Shown: positions 14,887 through 23,119 of the stretch, one piece after another
Numbering within the stretch: position 1 is the first letter of the stretch
Layout of the letters: every line of letters begins with the position of its first letter
Assembly: GCA_021735645.1 (NCBI GenBank)
Contig: JAIPGP010000026.1
Span: 1-40,665 of the forward strand
DNA length: 40,665 bases
Source of the DNA: Candidatus Cloacimonadota bacterium
GTDB lineage: Bacteria; Cloacimonadota; Cloacimonadia; Cloacimonadales; TCS61
Direction: 5' to 3'
Program-made: the position numbers and the translations under genes
The notes under the pieces: generated by a model
Told to the model about the DNA's origin: nothing
The model's database searches: none
What the model saw: the letters and a program-made list of their open reading frames with translations, nothing else

Positions 14887-17800
14887 ATGAAAAGAGGAAT
14901 TCTATTTGTTATTTTGTTGATGATTTTAGTAACCGTATATGCGCAGGGGCCACATCCTATGTACATTGAGATCAGAAATGCCCAAAATGAAATACCGGTG
15001 GCAGGTGATATCAGCTTTGAAGCCTGGCTGCTTTCTAATCCCCAGGAAGTCCTTGATGAGAATGTTACAGATTGCTATTATCCCGCATTTGGTTCCACCG
15101 TAAAGGTGAATTGTGGTCAGTTCAGTACCTGGACAGCCGGAGATATTCTTCATCTGGATGTACTGGAAATTTCTTCCGGAGATATGGGCACAGGAGAATA
15201 TGTTCTCACTTTTGATGCTTCCCAGTTTTTCTGGATGGAAGATGGCGGTATATATCTCGGTGGTGCTATGCCCCCTGATATTGAGCTGCCCGAGGAATTT
15301 TCCACTGATGAAGACGTGGCACTAAGTATAGATTTTGCAACTTATATCAGCGGAATTTATTCCGGCATTACAGCTTCCGGAGGTGAAAATATTAATGTCT
15401 CTATAATCGGCAGTATGGTGACATTTTCGACTGCAGAAAACTGGAATGGCAGTGAATTGATCAGTTTTGAAGTTACCGGCATTGAAGAAAATGACTCTGA
15501 TTCTGTCATAATAGTGGTCAACCCTGTTAATGATCCGCCTGATCTAAACATGCCTGCCCAATTTCAATTCAATGAAGATAGCAGTTTCAGCGAAGACATC
15601 AGCCAGTATGCCAGTGATGTGGAAGGTGATATTCTTAGTTATGCTGTTACAGGCAGTGCTCATATTACGGCAGAAATAACCGGCTCGCAATTAAATTTAT
15701 CTGCAGAGGCAAACTGGAATGGTACTGAATATATCACAATTATGGTTTCAGATGATCAAAGACGGGAAACTACTACAATAGATATGATGGTGATCGTAAA
15801 CCCTATGAATGATGCTCCGGTGCTGGATATTCCGGAGCAGCTCACTTTTCAGGCAGGAACCCCGGCAGTTATCGATTTTAGTCAGTTCATGGATGATATT
15901 GATGGGGATATATTAACAATTTCTGTTTATGGCGAAGATGACCTGGAAGTTGAAATAACCGGCAGTAATGTCACTTTCAATTATCCTCAGGACTGGCATG
16001 GCAGCGAAGAACTGATATTTACTGTTGATGATAATGTCTTTAGGCTAACAGCCAGTGACACAGTAATGATCAATATATTTTATCCTGAAGACACTATTTT
16101 ATCCTGCCAGGATTATGAGATCAATGACGGACAATCTCTGACAGTGCCAATATACACAACTGAGATATTTGAAGGATGGTCTCTTCCTTCTTATGAACTG
16201 CATTTTGCTTATGACCCTACGATATTGACCTATAATGATTATTCGATTACTAATACAATATTGTCTGGCGGGGTTGCTGTAGTTGAAGAAAATGAGCCGG
16301 GCTATTTAGTAATTAATTATGCCAATTATCTGCCCATGAGCGGAGCAGGTGCCTTGATCGAGCTGGAATTTGAGGCAGTATGTTTCGGCGATTCACCTCT
16401 TGATATCGTGCTGTGCATGATGGGAGCACAGGGTCTCTCCGAGTTTATCGATGGCGAAGTGATTGTAAATGATATTGGCCTCGCACATCCACCAGTAGCA
16501 GATGCCGGAGATAATTTCGGCGTGGTTTCAGGAAGTGAAGGAACTTTGGATGGCAGCGGGTCTTTTGATCCTGATGGCGATGATATCACTTATTTATGGG
16601 ATTCTCCCGCAGAAATCGTGATCAGTGAGCCCACTTCGGCAATTACTCAGTTCACTGCCCCTATCGTGATGGATGATACTGATTTTATTGTAACGTTAAC
16701 TGTATCGGACGGACAATATTTCACTTCTGATTTTGTAGTAGTAACCGTTAACTATATGAATCATGCTCCCGAAATAGCTCTGCCGGCAGAATTTAATTTT
16801 GCAGAAGATGAACTGCTACTGCTTGATTTTAGCGAATATGTGAATGATATTGATGAAGATAATCTTAGCTTAGCAGTAACCGGCAATGAAAATATAATAG
16901 TTAGTTTCGACGATTTGGAAGTGGAATTATCGGCAGCAGTTAACTGGAATGGCTCAGAAACACTCACCTTTATCGTAAGTGATAATATCCAGCGTCTGGA
17001 AGCTGAAGCAGATGTTGTGATAAACGTAAGTGCTGTTAATGATCAGCCGCATGCTGATGCCGGTATGAATAGCAATGGCAGAGATGGAGAAGTTATCTCC
17101 CTGGATGGCTCTGCCTCCTGGGATGTGGAAACTGAAGAGCTGGAATATATCTGGATAGCTCCGGCCGGGGTGATGCTGAGTGATCCCTATGCTGTCAGCC
17201 CCACCTTCACTGCTCCCCAGGTAGTTGATCCTACAGAATATGAATTTACTCTGCAGGTATCTGACGGAGAATTGCAGGATGAAGACAGCGTGATAATTAC
17301 TATTCAGGACGATGAGCCAGTGCTTCTAAACGTGGAATTACTCCCGGAAAATAATGCCTTGTTCACCTGGTTTGCCCCAGGCAGCGGTGGTAGTGGTGAA
17401 GAACTTGATCAGGGTTTTGAAGGCATAATCCTTCCTCAAGGCTGGTTGAATATTGATCATGACGGGGATGGCTATGGCTGGTATATTTATGTTCAGTCAC
17501 CGCATTCCGGCTCCAGCTCCGCTGGCAGTCAATCTTATCATCCCACTTCCGGAGCTCTAACCCCTGATAACTGGCTGATCTCACCTGAAATAGAAATTGG
17601 CGGCTTATCGGAACTCCGCTTCTGGATGGCTGCTCAGGATGAATTTTACCCGCAGGAACATTTTGCTGTCTTAGTCTCTGATTCCGGTACTGCTATTGAT
17701 AATTTCCAGGAAACGCTGGTGGAAGAAACTCTGGAAAACGATAACTGGATTGAATATAGCATTAGCCTGACAGCCTGGGCTGGCAGCTCTATCAATATTG

Positions 17801-18399
17801 CCTGGCGGCATTATGATGTAACTGATCAGTTCATTCTAAAGCTGGATGATGTGCAGGTGATTAATACTGCTACCAGAGCAGTAGAATTTTCGGCTGATTT
17901 CAATAGCGGGGAAGCAATAGAATTTGGCTTGCAGTCTGGCAGTAGAAATCGTGACCTGCTGGGTTATAATGTCTTTCTGGATAATGTATCCCAGGGATTT
18001 GTGGAATCCAGAGAATATCTTTTTGAAAATGTGGTCGGTGAACATGTAGCCGGAGTGCAGGCAGTATATGATTACGGTGTTTCTGAAATTGTGGATACTA
18101 CCTTCAATCATACTGCAAATGATCTGGATATCCCACTGATAACTGGCTTAAATAGGATTTATCCCAATCCCTTCAACCCTGAAACCCGCATTGAATTCAG
18201 TCTGGCAGAACCAGGAAATGTACTGATTGAGGTCTATAATGTCAAAGGTCAGAAAGTGAAAGTTATAATGAATGCTGATCTAGCTGCCGGAAATCATGAA
18301 ATTTCCTGGCAGGCGGATAATTGTGCTTCAGGAATATATTTCCTGAGCATGCGAACTCGTGACTATACAAAAACGGAGAAATTAATCCTCCTGAAATAG
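14887..18399 (+). CDS. Giant multidomain secreted T9SS cargo, adhesin-like
   Basis: This 1170-aa protein has a signal peptide (residues 1-20, ending VYAQG). Domains in order: a short N-terminal beta domain; three cadherin/Ig-like repeats (about 130-395) marked by NWNGSE and VNDPP/MNDAP; a cohesin-like domain (about 400-530, FAYDPTILTYNDY); a PKD-like domain (VADAGDNFG...DGSGSFDPDGD); a fourth NWNGSE repeat; a second PKD-like domain; a choice-of-anchor J/cleaved-adhesin-like domain (about 835-1000, GFEGIILPQGWLNIDHDGDG); and a C-terminal T9SS sorting tail (IYPNPFNPETRIEFSL to LILLK). It is probably surface-displayed and may bind polysaccharide, protein or neighbouring cells. AGGAG precedes the ATG. 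A strong terminator follows. Confidence 0.9.
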   Translation: MKRGILFVILLMILVTVYAQGPHPMYIEIRNAQNEIPVAGDISFEAWLLSNPQEVLDENVTDCYYPAFGSTVKVNCGQFSTWTAGDILHLDVLEISSGDMGTGEYVLTFDASQFFWMEDGGIYLGGAMPPDIELPEEFSTDEDVALSIDFATYISGIYSGITASGGENINVSIIGSMVTFSTAENWNGSELISFEVTGIEENDSDSVIIVVNPVNDPPDLNMPAQFQFNEDSSFSEDISQYASDVEGDILSYAVTGSAHITAEITGSQLNLSAEANWNGTEYITIMVSDDQRRETTTIDMMVIVNPMNDAPVLDIPEQLTFQAGTPAVIDFSQFMDDIDGDILTISVYGEDDLEVEITGSNVTFNYPQDWHGSEELIFTVDDNVFRLTASDTVMINIFYPEDTILSCQDYEINDGQSLTVPIYTTEIFEGWSLPSYELHFAYDPTILTYNDYSITNTILSGGVAVVEENEPGYLVINYANYLPMSGAGALIELEFEAVCFGDSPLDIVLCMMGAQGLSEFIDGEVIVNDIGLAHPPVADAGDNFGVVSGSEGTLDGSGSFDPDGDDITYLWDSPAEIVISEPTSAITQFTAPIVMDDTDFIVTLTVSDGQYFTSDFVVVTVNYMNHAPEIALPAEFNFAEDELLLLDFSEYVNDIDEDNLSLAVTGNENIIVSFDDLEVELSAAVNWNGSETLTFIVSDNIQRLEAEADVVINVSAVNDQPHADAGMNSNGRDGEVISLDGSASWDVETEELEYIWIAPAGVMLSDPYAVSPTFTAPQVVDPTEYEFTLQVSDGELQDEDSVIITIQDDEPVLLNVELLPENNALFTWFAPGSGGSGEELDQGFEGIILPQGWLNIDHDGDGYGWYIYVQSPHSGSSSAGSQSYHPTSGALTPDNWLISPEIEIGGLSELRFWMAAQDEFYPQEHFAVLVSDSGTAIDNFQETLVEETLENDNWIEYSISLTAWAGSSINIAWRHYDVTDQFILKLDDVQVINTATRAVEFSADFNSGEAIEFGLQSGSRNRDLLGYNVFLDNVSQGFVESREYLFENVVGEHVAGVQAVYDYGVSEIVDTTFNHTANDLDIPLITGLNRIYPNPFNPETRIEFSLAEPGNVLIEVYNVKGQKVKVIMNADLAAGNHEISWQADNCASGIYFLSMRTRDYTKTEKLILLK

Positions 18400-18410
18400 C
18401 TAAAATATTA

Positions 18411-18445
18411 AAGAAAGGGCAGACTGCCAGGTCTGCCCTTTTCTT
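18411..18445 (+). terminator. Rho-independent terminator
   Basis: An 11-bp stem AAAGGGCAGAC/GTCTGCCCTTT with loop TGCCAG and a following TCTT tract begins 12 bp after the stop of the giant T9SS gene. Confidence 0.9.
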
Positions 18446-18485
18446 ACCCCCCCATTCCTCGAAAATAATACAACTAAATTACATT

Positions 18486-18830
18486 ATCCGCGATCATCCG
18501 TGTAATCCGTCCAATCCGTGTTCCATTCTTCGTCTTCTATCTTTATATTCATCTCTTTAACCTTCCAATATAGAACACAGATTTTACGGATTGGACGGAT
18601 TAACACTGATAAAAGAAAGAGTTAATATTGCAGTTTAACTTCATAATAGCAACAGATAATCTGATCCATAGCTCTTTAAGCATCATCTCCCCCATAAATT
18701 CCTCCAAAAAAAATCAATCTTCTCTTATCCGCGCCCATCCGTGTAATCCGTCCAATCTGTGTTCCATTCTTCGTCTTCTATCTTTGTATTCATCTCTTTA
18801 CCGTGTTCCATTCTTCGTGTTCCACATTAA
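18486..18830. repeat. MITE-like element B2 with a solo right arm
   Basis: A solo right arm (ATCCGCGATCATCCGTG...GTGTTC) lies at 18486-18524, followed by the usual tail. A complete 192-bp type-B element occupies 18573-18764. By eye it differs from B1 (11745-11936) at 7 of 192 positions. A duplicated tail follows to about 18827. B1 and B2 are direct repeats that bracket the chaperone and the giant T9SS gene. No gene lies in this gap. Confidence 0.88.
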
Positions 18831-18867
18831 ATTACATAAACTATTTATTATAAAAACCATTATTTGA

Positions 18868-18897
18868 TTGACAATATTAATAAGGTTTACGTTATCC
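18868..18897 (+). promoter_or_regulatory. Possible promoter of the four-gene membrane operon
   Basis: TTGACA at 18868-18873 is followed after 18 bases by TTATCC (18892-18897), about 25 bp before the preferred ATG. The -35 is perfect; the -10 is weak. Confidence 0.4.
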
Positions 18898-18921
18898 AGA
18901 TAAAGAAATATGGGAGTATAT

Positions 18922-20001
18922 ATGAGAAAAATATTGATTTTCCTGATATTATTTGCGATTTACTCACTATTTGCCAGCCCTCCGGAACTTATTGTGAAAG
19001 ACATGCCTAACGACGATGGTACTGGCGCAAGCCTTAGCTGGAATGTCGGAGAGTTGCCATTTGAAGAAGTCACTATCTGGCGGGGCGAGGAAATAATCCT
19101 GCAAAGCACATCACCCTCCGGCGAATTCACGGATAAAAATTTGAAAGCCGGGCAGGAATATGAATACAGTATGGTTATCAAGCCTGATAATCTTACACTG
19201 GCTGTAGTATTATTTTCTCCCAAACCGGAATATTTCAATACTGATAAGATAACTTTATTGATCTTTTTAGTTCTTGTATCAGCGGCAATTATCTATTTTA
19301 TCATCTCTGCCAGAACCGGGAAAGAACTGTATATTAGAAAGATTTCCGGACTGGAATCCATCGATGAAGCAGTAGGAAGAGCTACGGAAATGGGACAGCC
19401 CATTCTCTTTGTCCCGGGTATTAATGACATCGATGATATGCAGACGATAGCCGGACTCACAATTTTGCGGAAAGTTGCCGAGAAAGCTGCTGCATACGAT
19501 ACAAAAATAATTGTCCCTGTTGCCAGGTCAATGGTGCTCAGCACTGCCAAAGAAGTGGTTCGCACTGCCTATATTCAGGCTGGCAGACCAGATGCGTATC
19601 AGGAGGATAGCGTTTTTTACCTCACTGATGACCAGTTTGGCTATGTCTCCGGTGTGGACGGCATTATCGTGCGGGAAAAACCAGCTGCTAATTTCCTGCT
19701 CGGCGCGTTTTATGCCGAATCATTGATTCTAGCTGAAACCGGATTCTCTTCCGGGGCTATTCAAGTGGCGGGAACTGCCATGCCCTCGCAATTACCCTTC
19801 TTTGTCGCTGCCTGTGATTATACCCTGATCGGAGAAGAATTATTTGCTGCCAGTGCTTATCTCTCCCGTGATCCGCAGCAGCTTGGCAGTTTGAAAGGTC
19901 AGGATTTTGGCAAAGCAGTATTTGTGATTGTGCTGCTGCTTGGTATTATCCTGGAAATCATTAATGTTCATATCCTGAAAGATTACATGATCATCCACTA
20001 A
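18922..20001 (+). CDS. DUF6754-like membrane protein, gene 1 of unknown operon
   Basis: From the preferred start this is 359 aa. An earlier in-frame ATG at 18910 is less likely because GGGAG stands five bases before 18922. The order is a signal peptide (ending LFAS), an extracytoplasmic fibronectin-III-like domain (about 20-100), a transmembrane helix (TLLIFLVLVSAAIIYFIIS), a large conserved cytoplasmic domain (QPILFVPGINDIDD, then IIVPVARSMV, REKPAANFLLGAFYAESLIL, AETGFSSGAIQVAGTA, DYTLIGEELFAASAYL), and a C-terminal helix (FVIVLLLGIILEII). The central domain resembles DUF6754 proteins, whose function is not known. The membrane topology and conserved glycine-rich block suggest binding of a partner or ligand, but nothing definite. 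It is followed 10 bp later by gene 2. Confidence 0.75.
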   Translation: MRKILIFLILFAIYSLFASPPELIVKDMPNDDGTGASLSWNVGELPFEEVTIWRGEEIILQSTSPSGEFTDKNLKAGQEYEYSMVIKPDNLTLAVVLFSPKPEYFNTDKITLLIFLVLVSAAIIYFIISARTGKELYIRKISGLESIDEAVGRATEMGQPILFVPGINDIDDMQTIAGLTILRKVAEKAAAYDTKIIVPVARSMVLSTAKEVVRTAYIQAGRPDAYQEDSVFYLTDDQFGYVSGVDGIIVREKPAANFLLGAFYAESLILAETGFSSGAIQVAGTAMPSQLPFFVAACDYTLIGEELFAASAYLSRDPQQLGSLKGQDFGKAVFVIVLLLGIILEIINVHILKDYMIIH

Positions 20002-20011
20002 AGGAGAGGCA

Positions 20012-20704
20012 ATGAAGATAAAAATACCACTATTAATTACTCTGATCACGGGATTGATAATAATCATCTCCGAATTTATCCCAGCTCAGCCCTTTCCCAA
20101 AGTGAGTACTAACCTGGAAACATGGGTGATGATAATCTCTGGATTTGCCATGCTGCTCGGTCTGCTCAGCTTGTTTAAAGTCAATATTCTCAAAATACAA
20201 TTTAAAGCTCCTAACTGGCAATATTCCATCATTACACTCGTAAGCTGCCTGGTGATGATCGTGCTGGGTTTCTTATGGGGTACTGATAAACAAATCGGGT
20301 TAATGGGTCATGGTGAAGGTATCCAAAGCGTATTAGGCTCCAAACCTTTTGACTACCTGTTCAATAATATCTATCAGCATCTGGCTGCTACCATGTTTGC
20401 ACTGCTGGCTTTTTTCATCGCCTCAGCAGCCTATCGTGCCTTTATTGGCAGAACTATGGAAAGCAAGCTGCTCTTAATTGCCGCCATTATCGTGATGCTG
20501 GGTAGAACCAGCCTGGGTAGCTGGCTAACGGGATTTCTACCTGATACTTCTTTTTTTCACCTGCCAAACCTGGCGGAATTTATTATGAAATACCCTAATA
20601 CAGCGGGTCAAAGAGCAATTATGATCGGCTCCGGACTGGGTGTGATCGGCTCTAGTTTACGCATTCTCCTGGGCATTGAAAGAATGTGGCTGGGAGGTGA
20701 ATAA
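20012..20704 (+). CDS. Multi-spanning membrane protein, gene 2 of unknown operon
   Basis: This 230-aa protein has about five or six hydrophobic segments (IPLLITLITGLIIIISEF, WVMIISGFAMLLGLLSLF, SIITLVSCLVMIVLGFLW, MFALLAFFIASAAYRAF, LLLIAAIIVMLGRTSLG and a last one near IMIGSGLGVIGSSLRILL). Charged or polar stretches are few; GHGEGIQSVLGSKPFDYLF is the longest loop. AGGAG lies just upstream. The stop overlaps the next ATG by one base (TAATG). I do not recognise a named family. Confidence 0.75.
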   Translation: MKIKIPLLITLITGLIIIISEFIPAQPFPKVSTNLETWVMIISGFAMLLGLLSLFKVNILKIQFKAPNWQYSIITLVSCLVMIVLGFLWGTDKQIGLMGHGEGIQSVLGSKPFDYLFNNIYQHLAATMFALLAFFIASAAYRAFIGRTMESKLLLIAAIIVMLGRTSLGSWLTGFLPDTSFFHLPNLAEFIMKYPNTAGQRAIMIGSGLGVIGSSLRILLGIERMWLGGE

Positions 20705-21546
20705 TGGCTCAAGAACGCAAACCCCTTGATAGAAGAATCATTTTCCTCCTCGTATTTATTGGCGTGGCTTTACCTATTCTCATTAAAGTTGGACTGCCCA
20801 TTGAAACTACTGAAAATGTGGAACTCGTCTATAACCTGGTGGAAAATACTCCCGCAGGTTCTCATGTACTTATCTCATTTGATTATGATCCTTCCACCAA
20901 ACCGGAAATCCATCCCCAGGCTACTGCTGTGATCAAACATGCCCTGCTTAAGAAACAAAAAATAATCTGCATGGCATTATGGCCCATGGGCGTGAAAATG
21001 TGCGAACAGATTTTCGCTACTCTGGAAGAAGATGGTATTAAACCCGTATATGGCGAAGACTGGGTGAATGTAGGTTATAAATCCGGGGGAGCCATCAGTT
21101 TGAAAGCGTTGGGTAAAGACTTTCAAAAAGTATTTACTCAGGATACTAATGGAACCCTGATTGATGATATTCCGGCAATGCAAGGTATCAGAAACCTGCA
21201 GGATTTTCAGTATGTGATGTCCTTTTCCGCTGGCGCACCCGGTATCAAAGAATGGGTGCAGGTAGGACATGATATGTTTAAAACTCCCGTGTCCGGTGGT
21301 GTAACTGCCGTTTCTGCACCTTCTATCCTGCCTTATGTAAATGAGCAGCAGCAGCTTACTGGTCTCCTGGGCGGTATGAAGGCTGCAGCGGAATATGAAG
21401 CACTTATCGGCATTCCCGGAACTGCTACTCAGGGTATGGACGCTCAAAGCTTTGCCCACTTGATAATTATCATCCTGATAATTATTGGTAATGTTAATTA
21501 TTTCCATAATAAAAAGATCAAAGCTCTTCAGGAGGCAGCAAAATGA
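20704..21546 (+). CDS. Two-helix membrane protein with large soluble domain, gene 3 of unknown operon
   Basis: In this 280-aa protein TM1 (IIFLLVFIGVALPILIKV) and a C-terminal TM (HLIIIILIIIGNVNYF) bracket a soluble alpha/beta domain of about 210 residues. In it HVLISFDYDPSTKPEIHP and KQKIICMALWPMGVKMCEQ look like successive strand-helix units, followed by the glycine-rich KSGGAISLKALG. The N-in, C-in topology would put this domain outside the cytoplasm, but that is a prediction. GGAGGTG precedes the start. The gene overlaps its neighbours on both sides (TAATG upstream, ATGA downstream). Function unknown. Confidence 0.75.
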   Translation: MAQERKPLDRRIIFLLVFIGVALPILIKVGLPIETTENVELVYNLVENTPAGSHVLISFDYDPSTKPEIHPQATAVIKHALLKKQKIICMALWPMGVKMCEQIFATLEEDGIKPVYGEDWVNVGYKSGGAISLKALGKDFQKVFTQDTNGTLIDDIPAMQGIRNLQDFQYVMSFSAGAPGIKEWVQVGHDMFKTPVSGGVTAVSAPSILPYVNEQQQLTGLLGGMKAAAEYEALIGIPGTATQGMDAQSFAHLIIIILIIIGNVNYFHNKKIKALQEAAK

Positions 21547-22184
21547 TAACATTCTTTGAAACTCTGGGTATCTGGATTGGTGCTGTGATGACCTTTGCCA
21601 TTTTCAGTTTCCTCTACAAAGATAATCCGTTTTATAAGATTGCTGAACAGATTTTCGTGGGACTTTCAGCTGGATACTGGTTTGTATATACCATCTATAA
21701 TATAGTGCTGCCCAACCTGATAATACCTCTGAAAACAGATTTCAGGGCAAACTTCCTGCTGCTGGTTCCAGGAATTCTGGGGATATTCATGCTGATGCGG
21801 ATAATCCCCAAAACCGAGTGGTTCTCCAGATTCCCCATGGCTCTCATGATCGGTTCTTCTGCCGGGCTCGGTATGCTTACATATACTAAGAGTGATATCA
21901 TCAAGCAATTGACCGCTACTATGATGAACCCCTTTGATGGAGGTGACTGGATTGTGATATTAGGTCAAACTCTCCTGATCCTGGGAACTATCACCGGAGT
22001 GATATATTTCTTCTTTTCTGCCCGGCATAAGGGAGCAATCGGAGTATTATCACGCATCGGGATTTACTTCCTGATGATCTCCTTTGGCGGAGCTTTCGGC
22101 TACACTGCCATGGCGAGGATTTCTCTGCTGATCGGCAGACTGCAATTCATCCTGGGAGACTGGCTAGGCTTGATCCATCCCTGA
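21543..22184 (+). CDS. Multi-spanning membrane protein, gene 4 of unknown operon
   Basis: This 213-aa protein has about six hydrophobic segments (ETLGIWIGAVMTFAIFSFLY, SAGYWFVYTIYNIVLPNLII, FLLLVPGILGIFMLMRII, ALMIGSSAGLGMLTY, VILGQTLLILGTITGVIYFF, GIYFLMISFGGAFGY). Between them lie short loops with conserved-looking KDNPFYKIAEQIFVG. AGGAGG precedes the start and the ATG overlaps the upstream stop as ATGA. It closes the operon and is followed by an inverted repeat that may terminate transcription. Function unknown. Confidence 0.75.
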   Translation: MITFFETLGIWIGAVMTFAIFSFLYKDNPFYKIAEQIFVGLSAGYWFVYTIYNIVLPNLIIPLKTDFRANFLLLVPGILGIFMLMRIIPKTEWFSRFPMALMIGSSAGLGMLTYTKSDIIKQLTATMMNPFDGGDWIVILGQTLLILGTITGVIYFFFSARHKGAIGVLSRIGIYFLMISFGGAFGYTAMARISLLIGRLQFILGDWLGLIHP

Positions 22185-22197
22185 TAAAAAATTATAA

Positions 22198-22234
22198 AAC
22201 CTGACCTGAGCAGTTAAACTACCCAGGTCAGGTT
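22198..22234 (+). terminator. Possible terminator of the membrane operon
   Basis: An 11-bp perfect stem AACCTGACCTG/CAGGTCAGGTT with a 15-base loop lies 14 bp after the last stop. The U tract is poor (TTATATCC). Confidence 0.55.
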
Positions 22235-22370
22235 ATATCCTAAAAAAGTATTATTTCATTTCAACCCACTTTATGCAGTACATCTCTGGTCTTGAATTCT
22301 TCCAACTCCCAAAGCGAAAAATTCCATAATTACAGCGACCTATTTTTCACATTTTCCTAATGCCTGCGAT

Positions 22371-22424
22371 TATAGGTCTTATAGGTCATATAGGTCTTAT
22401 AGGACTTATAGGACTTATAAGGAC
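22371..22424. repeat. Nine-base tandem repeat, about six units
   Basis: TATAGGTCT, TATAGGTCA, TATAGGTCT and TATAGGACT (twice) follow one another with period 9, then a degenerate unit. The rest of the 362-bp gap (22185-22546) holds the hairpin at 22198, a GTACATCTCTGGTCTTGAATT remnant near 22278, and a CCGTCTAATCCG remnant of the MITE arm near 22478. No gene is seen. Confidence 0.85.
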
Positions 22425-22546
22425 TAAAAGAAACCCTGTCTTGCCATAGTTCTTCACTTCACATTCTGTGTAAAATCCGTCTAATCCGCCTGCCGTGCCG
22501 TAGCCTTGTGCGGAGGATGGTGTTCTATATTACATTTTTCAATTCC

Positions 22547-23119
22547 TCACCTCGCTCTGCACATATCCAGAATATTATTGCCTGCCTCATCTGCCGTTTC
22601 ACCCAAACTTATAAATCCATGCTTACGCAATAGCACAATACTTTCATCACCCAATATCTCCAGCACATCCTTAACCAGATCTATACTGCCATATTCTGCT
22701 GCCCGAGCCGTGATCTTCAACCCCAAACGCATAAAGTTCTCTTCAAATGCCGGGTAATGCCCATGAAATACCGCCTTTATCTCTGGTCGCGCTTTATAAA
22801 CAGCACCGTGCAGTAAAGTTTCTGAGGAAGGCAGACACCAGCCTTCTGCATCTACTTCCAGTCTGTTAAGATCAAAATTTACCACGCGTACTATCTGGTC
22901 ATTACCCAAATTTGCCAGATTTGCCCCGGAAGCTGTGATCAGAAAACTATTGCCCTCTCTGCAACTCAGGTTTCCACCATACCCGCCTGGTATTGCCGGA
23001 GCACAGTTATTTCTGGCAAGCACGGCAGACCAGTATTTCAGCTCTGCTGCCAGAGGGCTTTCTATAACAGCCTCTTTCAGATTTGTCCTGAATTTTGTAC
23101 CTTTATATTCATTTCCCAT
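22547..23119 (-). CDS. Class II aldolase/adducin-family enzyme, likely methylthioribulose or deoxyribulose phosphate aldolase
   Basis: This 190-aa protein has the family zinc site FHGHYPAF (His119, His121) plus KHG (His167), with Glu100 in PSSETLLH as the likely acid/base. GGNLSCREGNSFLITASGANL is the phosphate-binding region. It follows mtnA with a 43-bp overlap. In other bacteria such pairs run the DHAP shunt: MtnA makes methylthioribulose-1-phosphate (or 5-deoxyribulose-1-phosphate) and the aldolase splits it to dihydroxyacetone phosphate and an aldehyde. MtnB dehydratase is in the same superfamily, so dehydratase activity is the main alternative. An AAGGA site lies about 12 bases upstream. 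Confidence 0.82.
   Translation of the reverse strand: MGNEYKGTKFRTNLKEAVIESPLAAELKYWSAVLARNNCAPAIPGGYGGNLSCREGNSFLITASGANLANLGNDQIVRVVNFDLNRLEVDAEGWCLPSSETLLHGAVYKARPEIKAVFHGHYPAFEENFMRLGLKITARAAEYGSIDLVKDVLEILGDESIVLLRKHGFISLGETADEAGNNILDMCRAR

Noticed and set aside
20977-21552. 191-codon minus-strand frame
   Set aside because: Antisense shadow of the third membrane-operon gene.
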